A stretch of 7,515 bases of DNA from Schlegelella_A sp038225015 (lineage in GTDB: Bacteria; Pseudomonadota; Gammaproteobacteria; Burkholderiales; Burkholderiaceae_C). Below the pieces are notes generated by a model, which saw nothing but the letters and a program-made list of their open reading frames with translations, had not been told where the DNA came from and ran no database searches. Shown here in pieces: positions 1 to 7,515 of the stretch. Each line of letters opens with the position of its first letter. Within the stretch, counting starts at the first letter, position 1. The stretch spans positions 1-7,515 of the forward strand of contig JBBRFB010000154.1 of the NCBI GenBank assembly GCA_038225015.1, given 5' to 3'. A program made the position numbers and the translations under genes.

Positions 1-491
1 TGGTGACGCACGACCAGGAAGAGGCGCTTTCGGTCGCCGACCGCATCGTCGTGATGAACCACGGCGTGATCGAGCAGGTGGGCACGCCGATGCAGGTCTA
101 CCGCGACCCGGCGACGCCGTTCGTCGCCGACTTCGTCGGCAAGATCAACGTCCTTTCGGGCCGCCTGAACCCGGGCCGCAGCCTCGACATCGGCGAGAGC
201 CGCTTCGTCTGCGAGCACGACACCGAGCGTGCGCGCGACGTGAAGGTGTACCTGCGCCCAGAAGACGTGCTGGCGCGGCCCATCGCCGAAGGGGACTCCA
301 ACGTCTTCCACGGCGCCATCGACAAGATCGAGTTCCTCGGCTCGTACTGCCTGGTCCGCGTCGACACCGAGGCCATGGGAGCGCAGCCGGTCACCGTCTA
401 CCTGTCGCTCAATTTCCTCGCCGAAAAGGGCCTCGAGATCGGCAGCCGCCTGCCGCTTCGCCTCGTGCCGCAGCGCCTGCGACTGTTCTGA
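1..491 (+). CDS. ABC transporter ATP-binding protein, C-terminal part (AEP/phosphonate importer type, PhnT2-like); 5' end outside window
   Basis: This is the C-terminal part of an importer ATPase; the first complete codon is at position 3. The visible protein opens with the H-loop THDQEEAL, whose His senses the ATP gamma-phosphate, then ADRIVVMNHGVIEQVGTP, the typical end of the nucleotide-binding domain in PotA/FbpC/PhnT-type ATPases. About 110 residues of TOBE-type regulatory domain follow, including VYLRPEDVL. Walker A, the signature motif and Walker B lie upstream of the window. It would energise uptake at the inner face of the cytoplasmic membrane. The next gene is the permease, six bases downstream, and phnW follows, so 2-aminoethylphosphonate or a related phosphonate is the best-supported substrate. 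The substrate call rests on context: TOBE-containing ATPases of iron, spermidine and phosphonate importers look much alike here. The family is sure; the substrate is moderately sure. Confidence 0.88.
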   Translation, partial: VTHDQEEALSVADRIVVMNHGVIEQVGTPMQVYRDPATPFVADFVGKINVLSGRLNPGRSLDIGESRFVCEHDTERARDVKVYLRPEDVLARPIAEGDSNVFHGAIDKIEFLGSYCLVRVDTEAMGAQPVTVYLSLNFLAEKGLEIGSRLPLRLVPQRLRLF

Positions 492-497
492 TCCGTC

Positions 498-2219
498 GTG
501 CCGACCGCCATGACGCTGCCCGCCGCGCGCGCCCTGCGCCAGCGCGCGCACTGGACCGACCGGATCGCTCACGCGCTGCTGCTGGCGATCGTCGTCGCCC
601 TGGTCGTCTTCCTGGCGCTGCCACTGGCCACCATCCTCGCCAAGGCGCTGCAGGATGCCCAGGGCCACTTCGTCGGGCTGGCCAACTTCGCGAGCTACGT
701 GCGCACGCCCGCGCTCCTGCAGTCGTTCGCGAACAGCGTATGGGTATCGGCGCTGGTGACGCTCGTCACCGTGCCGCTCGCCTTCGTGTTCGCGTATGCC
801 CTGGCGCGCAGCACGATCCCGCACAAGGGCACCTTCCGGACGATCGCGCTCATCCCGCTGCTCGCGCCGTCGCTGCTGTCGGCCATCTCGCTCATCTACT
901 GGTTCGGCAACCAGGGCGTCGCCCACCGGTTCGTCACCGCGCTCGGCTTCGAGAACATCTACGGCGCGCCGGGCGTCGTCGTCGCCGAGTGCTTCGCTGT
1001 CTTCCCGCACGCGCTCATGATCCTGCTCAGCGCCGTCAGCCTGGCTGACGCCCGCTTGTACGAGGCGGCCGACGCGCTCGGCACCTCGACCCGCCGGCGG
1101 TTCTTCACGATCACCTTGCCGGGCACGAAGTACGGCCTCATCTCGGCCGCGCTGGTCACTTTCACGCTGGTCATGACCGACTTCGGCATTCCGAAGGTGA
1201 TCGGCGGCAACTTCAACATGCTGGCGACCGACGTCTTCAAGCTGGTGATCGGCCAGCAGGACTTCCAGCGCGGTGCCGTCGTCGGCCTGCTGCTGCTGAC
1301 GCCGGCGATCCTGACGTTCGGCGTCGACTGGCTGGTGCAGCGCAAGCAGACGGCGATGCTCAGCGCCCGCGCCGTACCCGACCGGGCGAAACCGGCTCGC
1401 GGCTTCGATGCCGCGATGCTGGCCTACGTGCTCTGCATCAGCGCGCTGATGCTGGCCATGCTGGGCATGGCGGTGTTCGCGTCGTTCGCCACCTACTGGC
1501 CCTACAACCTGGCGCCGAGCTGGAAGCACTACGTCACCGGCTTCGTCGATGCGGAGGTCGGCGACGCCTACCTCAACAGCCTGAAGCTGGCGACGGGCAC
1601 GGCCTTCTTCGGAACCATCGCGGTCTTCGTCGGCGCCTACATGCTCGAGAAGACGCGCGGGGTCGATGCCTTGCGCCCGCTCATGCGCCTCCTTGCCATG
1701 CTGCCGATGGCGGTGCCGGGGCTCGTCCTCGGCCTCGGCTACATCTTCTTCTTCAACGCGCCGGGCAATCCGCTGCACGGCCTGTACCAGACGCTGGCGC
1801 TTCTGATCGTCTGCACGGTGGTCCACTTCTACACGACCGGGCATCTCACGGCGGTCACCGCGCTGAAGTCGCTCGACATGGAGTTCGAAGCGGTCAGCGC
1901 CTCGCTCAAGGTACCGTTCTTCAAGACGCTCTGGCGGGTGACGCTGCCGATCTGCACGCCGACGCTGATCGACATCGCCCGCTACTTCTTCATCAACGCC
2001 ATGACGACGATCTCGGCCGTGGTGTTCCTGTACTCGCCGGACACGAAGGTCGCCTCGATCGCCATCCTCAACCTCGACGAAGCCGGCGAGGCCGGCGCCG
2101 CGGCCGCCTGCGCCGTGCTCATCACCGCCGGTTCGACCGTTGTCACACTGCTCTTCATGGCCGTGGGCGCCTGGGTCGACCGACGCACACAGGCGTGGCG
2201 GCGGACGGCGCAGCGCTGA
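498..2219 (+). CDS. ABC transporter permease with two fused permease domains (putative AEP transporter, PhnU2-like)
   Basis: This inner-membrane channel subunit of an importer has 573 residues from the GTG at 498. An ATG at 510 (residue 5) is an alternative start, and neither has a clear Shine-Dalgarno. About twelve hydrophobic segments are visible, near residues 25-48, 82-104, 114-136, 158-182, 211-232, 258-280, 305-330, 362-383, 395-418, 431-450, 485-512 and 535-560. There are two cytoplasmic EAA loops that dock to the ATPase: EAADALG from residue 189 and EAVSASL from residue 464. The second lacks the usual glycine. So two binding-protein-dependent permease domains are joined in one chain, as in iron(III) permeases and the putative AEP permease family PhnU2. 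No separate second permease is needed. The gene starts six bases after the ATPase gene and ends 25 bases before phnW, so one transcript is likely. The periplasmic binding protein is not in the window. Confidence 0.9.
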   Translation: MPTAMTLPAARALRQRAHWTDRIAHALLLAIVVALVVFLALPLATILAKALQDAQGHFVGLANFASYVRTPALLQSFANSVWVSALVTLVTVPLAFVFAYALARSTIPHKGTFRTIALIPLLAPSLLSAISLIYWFGNQGVAHRFVTALGFENIYGAPGVVVAECFAVFPHALMILLSAVSLADARLYEAADALGTSTRRRFFTITLPGTKYGLISAALVTFTLVMTDFGIPKVIGGNFNMLATDVFKLVIGQQDFQRGAVVGLLLLTPAILTFGVDWLVQRKQTAMLSARAVPDRAKPARGFDAAMLAYVLCISALMLAMLGMAVFASFATYWPYNLAPSWKHYVTGFVDAEVGDAYLNSLKLATGTAFFGTIAVFVGAYMLEKTRGVDALRPLMRLLAMLPMAVPGLVLGLGYIFFFNAPGNPLHGLYQTLALLIVCTVVHFYTTGHLTAVTALKSLDMEFEAVSASLKVPFFKTLWRVTLPICTPTLIDIARYFFINAMTTISAVVFLYSPDTKVASIAILNLDEAGEAGAAAACAVLITAGSTVVTLLFMAVGAWVDRRTQAWRRTAQR

Positions 2220-2231
2220 CGATCAAGACGC

Positions 2232-2237
2232 GGGAGA
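2232..2237 (+). promoter_or_regulatory. Ribosome binding site of phnW
   Basis: GGGAGA lies seven bases before the ATG at 2245. It supports that start over the much earlier in-frame ATG at 2140, which lies inside the permease gene. Confidence 0.6.
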
Positions 2238-2244
2238 CGACACC

Positions 2245-3386
2245 ATGGAACGCGACAGCATCCTCCTCACCCCCGGGCCCCTGACCACGACGGCGCGAAC
2301 GAAATCGGCCATGCTGCGCGACTGGGGCTCGTGGGACGCCGACTTCATCGCCATGACGAAGGAGGTGCGTCAGGCGCTGCTGGCGATCGTGCACGGCGAG
2401 GGCTCGCACGTCGTCGTGCCGTTGCAGGGCAGCGGCACTTTCTCCATCGAAGCCGCTGTTGCCACTGTCGTGCCGCGCGACGGCCATGTGCTGGTGCTCG
2501 ACAACGGCGCGTATTGCAAGCGCATGGGCCGCTTGTCGACCCTGATGGGTCGGCGCACCACGATCCTCGGCCACGCCGAGGATCAGCCGGTCTCGTCGGC
2601 GGCGCTGGAGTCGGCGCTGGCGGGCGACGCGAGCATCACCCACGTCGGCCTCATCCATTGCGAAACGGGGACCGGCGTGATCAACCCGCTCGCGGCAGTC
2701 GCCGAGGTGTGTGCGCGTCTGGGCAAGGGCCTGATCGTCGACGCCATGAGCTCCTTCGCCGCGCTGCCCATCGACGCCCGAAAGATCGAGTTCGACGCAC
2801 TGGTCGCGGCCAGCGGCAAATGCCTGGAGGGTGTCCCGGGCATGGGCTTCGTGGTCCTGCGCAAGACGGCCCTCGACCGCTCGGCCGGCAACTCGCACTC
2901 GCTGGCCATGGACCTGCACGACCAGCATGTCTACATGGAGAAGACGGGGCAGTGGCGCTTCACGCCGCCCACCCATGTCCAGGCGGCGCTTCGCGAAGCC
3001 CTGCGCCAGTTCGAGGAAGAGGGCGGGCAGCCGGCGCGCGGCGCCCGCTATGCCGAGAACTGCCGGGTGCTGATCGACGGCATGGCCGAACTCGGTTTCG
3101 CGTCGTTCCTGTCGCCCGCCGTGCAGGCGCCGGTGATCGTGACGTTTCACGCGCCCGCCGATCCGCGCTACGAGTTCAGGTCGTTCTACGAAGCGGTGAA
3201 GGCGCGCGGCTTCATCCTCTACCCCGGCAAGCTGACGGAGGTGGAGACCTTCCGCGTCGGCTGCATCGGTGCCATCGGGCCGGCGGTGATGCGGCAGGCC
3301 GTGGCCGCCATGGCCGACGCGATGCGCGAGCTCGGAATCGCCAGCGGCGCCACAGGTGCGATGGCCTCTGGCGCGACAATCGGCGC

Positions 3387-3390
<4 letters not shown>
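2245..3390 (+). CDS. phnW: 2-aminoethylphosphonate--pyruvate transaminase
   Basis: PhnW is a cytoplasmic PLP enzyme that converts 2-aminoethylphosphonate and pyruvate to phosphonoacetaldehyde and L-alanine, the first step of AEP breakdown. The product is 381 residues, slightly longer than characterised PhnW (about 367). It begins with LLTPGPLTTT, the conserved N-terminus of this class V aminotransferase. Other hallmarks are LRDWGSWD (residues 24-31), LQGSGTF (60-66, phosphate-binding region), HCETGTG (138-144), VDAMSS with the PLP-ring Asp166 (165-170), SGKCLEGVPG with the Schiff-base Lys192 (190-199), and YPGKLTEVETFRVGCIG near the end. The extra length is mainly an Ala/Gly/Ser-rich C-terminal tail containing SGAT twice, probably not functional. 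The start is set by GGGAGA seven bases upstream. The gene overlaps the following ligase gene by four bases (ATGA), implying translational coupling. The transporter genes directly upstream fit AEP uptake. Confidence 0.95.
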
Positions 3391-4772
<1,382 letters not shown>

Positions 4773-4851
4773 TGCGGTGGTCGGTTCGTCCTATGTCTGG
4801 TGGGAGCGCTGTCATGCCTGGGCAGAGTGCGAGCAGTCGGCGAGGGGACGC

Positions 4852-4957
4852 GATCAGGCCGGCGTGGCGCGCTGCTGCGTTCATGTCCCCCGCCGACGGC
4901 CGGGGGCCGTCGTCTCCTCCTTTACTTCACTTCGCAGCGCGCCCCGCCGGCCTGATC
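4852..4957 (+). repeat. Structured repeat module 1: 24-bp inverted arms around a small hairpin
   Basis: Arm 4852-4875 (begins GATCAGGCCGGCG) is complementary to arm 4934-4957 (ends GCCGGCCTGATC), 23 of 24 positions, with one mismatch at 4865/4944. The 58-base interior holds TGCGTTCATGTCCCCCG (4876-4892), a perfect 8-bp hairpin with a 3-base loop (4894-4912), and CCTTTACTTC (4919-4928). The order and spacing recur, inverted, in module 2. This looks like a folded RNA or DNA element of REP/BIME character, or a small mobile repeat. The family is not identified. Confidence 0.8.
4894..4912 (+). terminator. Possible intrinsic terminator hairpin after the ligase gene
   Basis: CGACGGCC (4894-4901) pairs perfectly with GGCCGTCG (4905-4912) around a GGG loop. 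It is followed by TCTCCTCCTTTACTT, which is pyrimidine-rich but lacks a true T run. The hairpin lies 121 bases past the ligase stop and is also the core of repeat module 1, so it may serve the repeat rather than termination. The hairpin is certain; the terminator role is weak. Confidence 0.3.
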
Positions 4958-4997
4958 GATCGAGGTCCGTCCTTTTGTGCGCCTGCGACAGCGTGCT

Positions 4998-5104
4998 GGC
5001 CGAGGCCGTCGGGTGGCCGGTGGAGCGAAGTAAAGGGGGGGGCGCGGGCGTTCAGGCCCGCGACGGAGGACATGAGCGCAACCGGCCACCCGGCGGCCTC
5101 GGCC
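4998..5104 (-). repeat. Structured repeat module 2: inverted, diverged copy of module 1
   Basis: Arm 4998-5021 (begins GGCCGAGGCCGTCGGG) pairs with arm 5081-5104 over all 24 positions: 23 Watson-Crick pairs and one G-U (5009/5093). The 59-base interior, read on the minus strand, has TGCGCTCATGTCCTCCG (complement of 5064-5080; 15 of 17 identical to module 1), then a perfect 7-bp hairpin with a 6-base loop (5043-5062), then CCTTTACTTC (complement of 5027-5036; identical to module 1). So it is the same element in reverse orientation. Arms and central hairpin have changed in sequence but remain paired. Confidence 0.8.
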
Positions 5105-5171
5105 CGCGCATGAGCGGAACCAGCCACCCGACGGCCTCGGCCCGTGCGAACGCATGAGCACAAACAGCGAC
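5072..5171 (+). repeat. Tandem copies of the module 2 arm
   Basis: Unit 1 (5072-5109) and unit 2 (5110-5153) both start ATGAGCG and contain the arm core ending CGGCCTCGGCCCG. A third, decayed start ATGAGCACAAACAGC runs from 5154. The unit 2 arm (5119-5142) is also complementary to 4998-5021 at 23 of 24 positions, so it could replace the unit 1 arm in the stem. Units differ in length (38 and 44 bases), which suggests local duplication with divergence. Confidence 0.7.
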
Positions 5172-5206
5172 AAGCAGCTTAAAAGCCGTCGAACCCTCGT
5201 CCAACC

Positions 5207-6346
5207 ATGACCATCACCCGCTTCTCCTTCCCGACCACGATCCACTTCGGCCCCGGCGCGCGCAAGCTCGCCGGCCCGCATCTGTACGAGCGCGGCCTGC
5301 GCCGACCGCTGATCGTCACCGACCGTGGCCTCGCGGCGCTGCCGCTCATCGCCGAACTGCGGGCCGACCTGGCGGCGGCCGGCCTCGAACCGGCGATCCA
5401 TGGCGGCGTCTTCGGCAATCCGACCGGCAGCCAGGTCATGGCCGCTGCCGCCGCCTGCCGGGCCCACGGCGCCGACGCCGTCGTCGGCGTCGGCGGCGGC
5501 GCCGCGCTCGACGTCGCCAAGGTCGTCGGACTTCTGGCCACGCACCCGGGCGACGTGATGGAGTACGTGTGGGACCACCCGCAGGTGCGCCCGATCGGCA
5601 CCGAGCTGCCGTACTTCATCGCCCTGCCGACGACCTCGGGCACCGGCAGTGAAGTCGGCCGCAGCTCGGTCATCAGCGAGGACGACACGCACGTGAAGCG
5701 GGTCATCTTCTCGGCCGCGATCCTGGCCCGCTGCGTCTTCGCCGACCCCGAGCTCACGCTCGGGCTGCCGGCGGCCGTGACCGCCGCCACCGGCATGGAC
5801 GCGCTGACGCACAACGTCGAGAGCTACCTCTCGCCCGCCTACCACCCGCTTTGCGACGGCATCGCTCTCGAAGGCACGCGGATCGCGGCGCACGCGCTCA
5901 TCACGGCGGTGCGCGAGCCGGGCAACCTGGCGGCACGCGGCGACATGATGATGAGCTCGATGATGGGCGCCATCGCCTTCCAGAAGGACCTCGGCGCCGT
6001 CCACTCCTGCGCGCACGCGCTCGGCACGGTCTGCGACCTGCACCATGGCCTCGCCAACGCGCTGATGATCGACACCGTGCTGGCCTGGAACCTGAGCGCG
6101 GCGCCGAAGAAGTTCGACGAGCTCGCCCACGTCGTCGGCGTCAGCGGCGGTGGCGCCGGCTTCATCGCCTGGCTGAAGGCGCTGAAGAAGACCATCGGCA
6201 TCGCCCCCGGCCTTGAGGCGGCGGGGGTCGAGCGGGCGGCCTTGCCGCGCCTGGTCGCCATCGCGGCGGCCGACATCTGTCACCAGACCAACCCGCAGCC
6301 GGTCACCGCCGCCGATTTCGAGCGCCTCTTCATGGAGGCGATGTGA
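5207..6346 (+). CDS. Iron-containing (group III) alcohol dehydrogenase
   Basis: This 379-residue cytoplasmic NAD(P)-dependent dehydrogenase has the usual length for the family. The N-terminal nucleotide-binding domain has IHFGPGA (12-18), IVTDRG with Asp39, GVGGGAALDVAK (94-105) and TTSGTGSE (142-149). Asp39 sits where FucO has the Asp that disfavours NADP, suggesting NAD use. The C-terminal metal domain has GMDALTHNVES, giving Asp198 and His202, then VHSCAHALG and HHGLANAL, giving His266 and His280 with the same 14-residue spacing as FucO. All four metal ligands are therefore present. The ATG at 5207 gives a normal N-terminus, although no Shine-Dalgarno precedes it. The stop overlaps a GTG at 6343, and the hydrolase ATG follows two bases later. 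In context it may oxidise the alcohol of a gamma-glutamylated amino alcohol, or interconvert 2-hydroxyethylphosphonate and phosphonoacetaldehyde. The family is sure; the substrate is open. Confidence 0.92.
   Translation: MTITRFSFPTTIHFGPGARKLAGPHLYERGLRRPLIVTDRGLAALPLIAELRADLAAAGLEPAIHGGVFGNPTGSQVMAAAAACRAHGADAVVGVGGGAALDVAKVVGLLATHPGDVMEYVWDHPQVRPIGTELPYFIALPTTSGTGSEVGRSSVISEDDTHVKRVIFSAAILARCVFADPELTLGLPAAVTAATGMDALTHNVESYLSPAYHPLCDGIALEGTRIAAHALITAVREPGNLAARGDMMMSSMMGAIAFQKDLGAVHSCAHALGTVCDLHHGLANALMIDTVLAWNLSAAPKKFDELAHVVGVSGGGAGFIAWLKALKKTIGIAPGLEAAGVERAALPRLVAIAAADICHQTNPQPVTAADFERLFMEAM
6334..6338 (+). promoter_or_regulatory. Ribosome binding site deciding the hydrolase start
   Basis: GGAGG inside the dehydrogenase 3' end lies 10 bases before the ATG at 6349 but only 4 bases before the GTG at 6343. 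The spacing favours the ATG. Confidence 0.55.
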
Positions 6347-6348
6347 AG

Positions 6349-7206
6349 ATGACCACCCCCACGCTTGCGGCTGGCGCCGCGGCGCTGCCCCCCGAGGGGG
6401 CGCGGGCCGGCTTGGGGCGGCCCGGCGCCGGCCCGGATCGACCGAAGATCGGCATTTCGGCCTGCTTCCTCCACGCCGACCCCGAACGGCCGATCTTCAC
6501 CGGCAAGACGCTGCAGTACGTCGAGCAGTCGGTCGCCCACTGGGTGATGTCGACCGGCGCGCTGGCGGTCATGATCCCGAGCCCGACCGGCGACACGCGG
6601 AGGGGCGACGCCACCGTGGCCGACTACGCCGACTGGCTCGATGGCCTCGTCCTCGAGGGCGGTGCCGACATGTGGCCGGGCAGTTATGGCGAGCAGCCGA
6701 TCGAGGAGCGCTGGAGCGGCGATCGGCTGCGCGACGAGTACGAGATCGGCCTGCTGCGCACCTTCGCCTCCCGCGGCAAGCCGGTCCTCGGCCTGTGTCG
6801 TGGCCTGCAGGTGATGAACGTCGCGCACGGCGGTACGCTCTGGCAGGACATCGACAGCCAGCGGCCGGGCGAGGTGCGTCACCGCGATGCGGTGAGCTAC
6901 GACCGCAACCTCCATCCTGTCGAGTTCGTACCCGGTACGCGCCTGGCCGAACTGTTCGCAGAGACGCCAAGCGCGACGGTCAACAGCGTTCATCACCAGG
7001 GCGTTCGCGAGCTTGCGCCAGGCTTCGTCGTCGAGGCGCGTTGCCCGGCCGACGGCATGATCGAAGCGATCCGCCAGCCCGGCGCTCAGTTCATGGCCGC
7101 GGTGCAGTGGCATCCGGAATTCCATCGCCGGGGCGAGGGCACGCTCGACGATCGCCCCCTGCTCGAAGCCTTCCTCGACGCGGCCCGCGCCGCTCGCACA
7201 CCGTGA
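6349..7206 (+). CDS. Peptidase C26 gamma-glutamyl amide hydrolase (PuuD-like, class I glutamine amidotransferase fold)
   Basis: This 285-residue enzyme should hydrolyse a gamma-glutamyl amide to glutamate and the freed amine or amino acid, closing a gamma-glutamylation route. The triad is visible (numbering from the ATG): the nucleophile elbow GLCRG with Cys150 (148-152), and QWHPEFH with His255 and Glu257. Other C26 signatures are LDGLVLEGGADMWPGSYGE (97-115), GGTLWQDI and NSVHHQGV. The core begins at PKIGIS, about residue 32. The first 31 residues are an Ala/Gly/Pro/Arg-rich extension translated from an inverted-repeat stretch and absent from E. coli PuuD (254 residues). A GTG at 6343 would add two residues, and a TTG at 6412 would remove most of the extension; the GGAGG position favours 6349. 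It overlaps the aldehyde dehydrogenase by GTGA. Pairing with the ligase at 3387 is the main functional clue. Confidence 0.9.
   Translation: MTTPTLAAGAAALPPEGARAGLGRPGAGPDRPKIGISACFLHADPERPIFTGKTLQYVEQSVAHWVMSTGALAVMIPSPTGDTRRGDATVADYADWLDGLVLEGGADMWPGSYGEQPIEERWSGDRLRDEYEIGLLRTFASRGKPVLGLCRGLQVMNVAHGGTLWQDIDSQRPGEVRHRDAVSYDRNLHPVEFVPGTRLAELFAETPSATVNSVHHQGVRELAPGFVVEARCPADGMIEAIRQPGAQFMAAVQWHPEFHRRGEGTLDDRPLLEAFLDAARAARTP
6387..6435 (+). repeat. GC-rich double inverted repeat within the hydrolase 5' coding region
   Basis: GCCCCC (6387-6392) pairs with GGGGGC (6396-6401) around a CGA loop. CGGGCCGGC (6403-6411) pairs perfectly with GCCGGCCCG (6427-6435) across 15 bases. The DNA is read as the extra N-terminal residues of the hydrolase. 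It resembles GC-rich repeats that I recall as common between genes in some Burkholderiales, but this is memory, not a search. It may be a repeat captured in frame, and as mRNA it could fold near the start codon. Confidence 0.6.
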
Positions 7207-7515
7207 CCGCCACGCTCGCCATCTTCAACCCTGCCGACGGCACACGAATCGCCCAGGTCGCCGCCGACGACGCCATCAGCGTCGGCGCGAAGGCGCGACG
7301 CGCCCGCGTGGCGCAGCCGGGCTGGGCAGCGACGCCGCTCGCCGAACGCAAGGCGGCGCTCGAACGCTTTCGCACCGCGCTCGTCGCCGAGGCCGAGACG
7401 CTGGCGAGAACGCTCACCAGCGAAGTCGGCAAGCCCATCGCCCAGTCCCGCAGCGAAGTGAAGGGCGTGCTGCCGCGGATCGACTTCTTCATCGAGCAGG
7501 TCGAGCGCGCCACGG
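7203..7515 (+). CDS. Aldehyde dehydrogenase, N-terminal part; 3' end outside window
   Basis: A frame beginning with GTG at 7203 overlaps the hydrolase stop (GTGA) and runs open to the window end, giving 104 complete codons. The protein starts MTATLAIFNPADG, the usual beta-strand start of NAD(P)-dependent aldehyde dehydrogenases. PGWAATPLAERKAALERF (39-56) and LTSEVGKPIAQSRSEV (71-86) follow, both standard for the family's N-terminal cofactor domain, then DFFIEQ. The catalytic Cys and Glu are beyond the window, so activity cannot be judged. The role would be oxidation of an aldehyde to an acid: a gamma-glutamyl-amino aldehyde from the preceding alcohol dehydrogenase, or phosphonoacetaldehyde from PhnW (a PhnY-like role). 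No Shine-Dalgarno is clear; translation is probably coupled to the hydrolase gene. Confidence 0.88.
   Translation, partial: MTATLAIFNPADGTRIAQVAADDAISVGAKARRARVAQPGWAATPLAERKAALERFRTALVAEAETLARTLTSEVGKPIAQSRSEVKGVLPRIDFFIEQVERAT

Larger units (their letters stand above)
4773..5206 (+). other. 434-base intergenic region filled with inverted and tandem repeats
   Basis: This is the only sizeable gene-free stretch in the window. Bases 4773-4851 show nothing recognisable. Bases 4852-5104 hold two structured repeat modules in opposite orientation, separated by 40 bases that include the overlapping palindromes GATCGATC and TCGATCGA (4954-4963). Bases 5072-5171 hold tandem copies of one arm. The last 40 or so bases before the dehydrogenase ATG contain a less GC-rich patch with GCTTAAAAGC (5177-5186), which could sit in a promoter, but there is no convincing -35/-10 pair and no Shine-Dalgarno before 5207. 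Open frames across the region have the composition of read-through repeat DNA. The region may end the upstream transcript, start the downstream one, or be inserted repeat DNA within a once-continuous operon. Confidence 0.8.

Noticed and set aside
4777..5157. A 126-codon + strand frame filling the intergenic gap
   Set aside because: It is made almost entirely of the repeat modules, has odd composition with many Arg, Cys and Trp, matches no domain and has no ribosome binding site.
5072..5171. Tandem repeats as a possible CRISPR array
   Set aside because: The units are diverged and of unequal length with no distinct spacers, and no cas genes are near.
5158..5190. A promoter around the TTAAAA patch before the dehydrogenase
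   Set aside because: No -35 element at suitable spacing is visible. It is mentioned in the intergenic entry but not called.
4922..6283. A 453-codon open frame on the minus strand across the dehydrogenase and the intergenic repeats
   Set aside because: It has low-complexity Arg/Gly/Ala composition, crosses repeat DNA and lies antisense to a clearly real dehydrogenase gene.

Overview
The window is GC-rich, densely coded on the + strand and strongly biased to G/C at third codon positions. With its gene families and its GC-rich intergenic repeats, this suggests a proteobacterium, most likely a Burkholderiales-type betaproteobacterium. That placement is inferred from style, not from a marker gene. 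Both ends cut genes, so the locus extends in both directions.

Layout, all + strand: (1) the 3' end of an ABC transporter ATPase, 1-491; (2) a double-domain ABC permease, 498-2219; (3) 2-aminoethylphosphonate (AEP)-pyruvate transaminase PhnW, 2245-3390; (4) a glutamine-synthetase-family ligase of the gamma-glutamyl-amine type, 3387-4772, overlapping phnW by ATGA; (5) a 434-base gap, 4773-5206, with no credible gene, holding two inverted structured repeat modules and tandem copies of one arm; (6) an iron-type alcohol dehydrogenase, 5207-6346; (7) a PuuD-like peptidase C26 gamma-glutamyl amide hydrolase, 6349-7206; (8) the 5' end of an aldehyde dehydrogenase, from 7203, overlapping the hydrolase gene by GTGA.

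The first three genes form the import-and-deaminate half of an AEP catabolic operon: uptake of AEP (or a similar phosphonate), then transamination with pyruvate to phosphonoacetaldehyde and alanine. The last four have the composition of a gamma-glutamylation route for amines or amino alcohols: a ligase attaches glutamate to an amine, a dehydrogenase pair oxidises alcohol to aldehyde to acid, and a hydrolase frees glutamate. Classical counterparts are the PuuA/PuuC/PuuD putrescine route and ethanolamine or isopropylamine gamma-glutamylation. Fusion of this gene set to a phosphonate operon by a 4-base overlap is the most interesting biological point. Its substrate cannot be read from the sequence. 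Candidates are ethanolamine-like amines, an N-glutamylated phosphonate, or separate use of the two dehydrogenases on hydroxyethylphosphonate and phosphonoacetaldehyde.

The most interesting non-coding structure is the pair of ~106-base modules at 4852-4957 and 4998-5104. They lie in opposite orientation and share the same internal plan: a 24-base arm, a conserved 17-base block, a small perfect hairpin, CCTTTACTTC, and a complementary arm. Arms and small hairpins differ in sequence between copies while staying base-paired.
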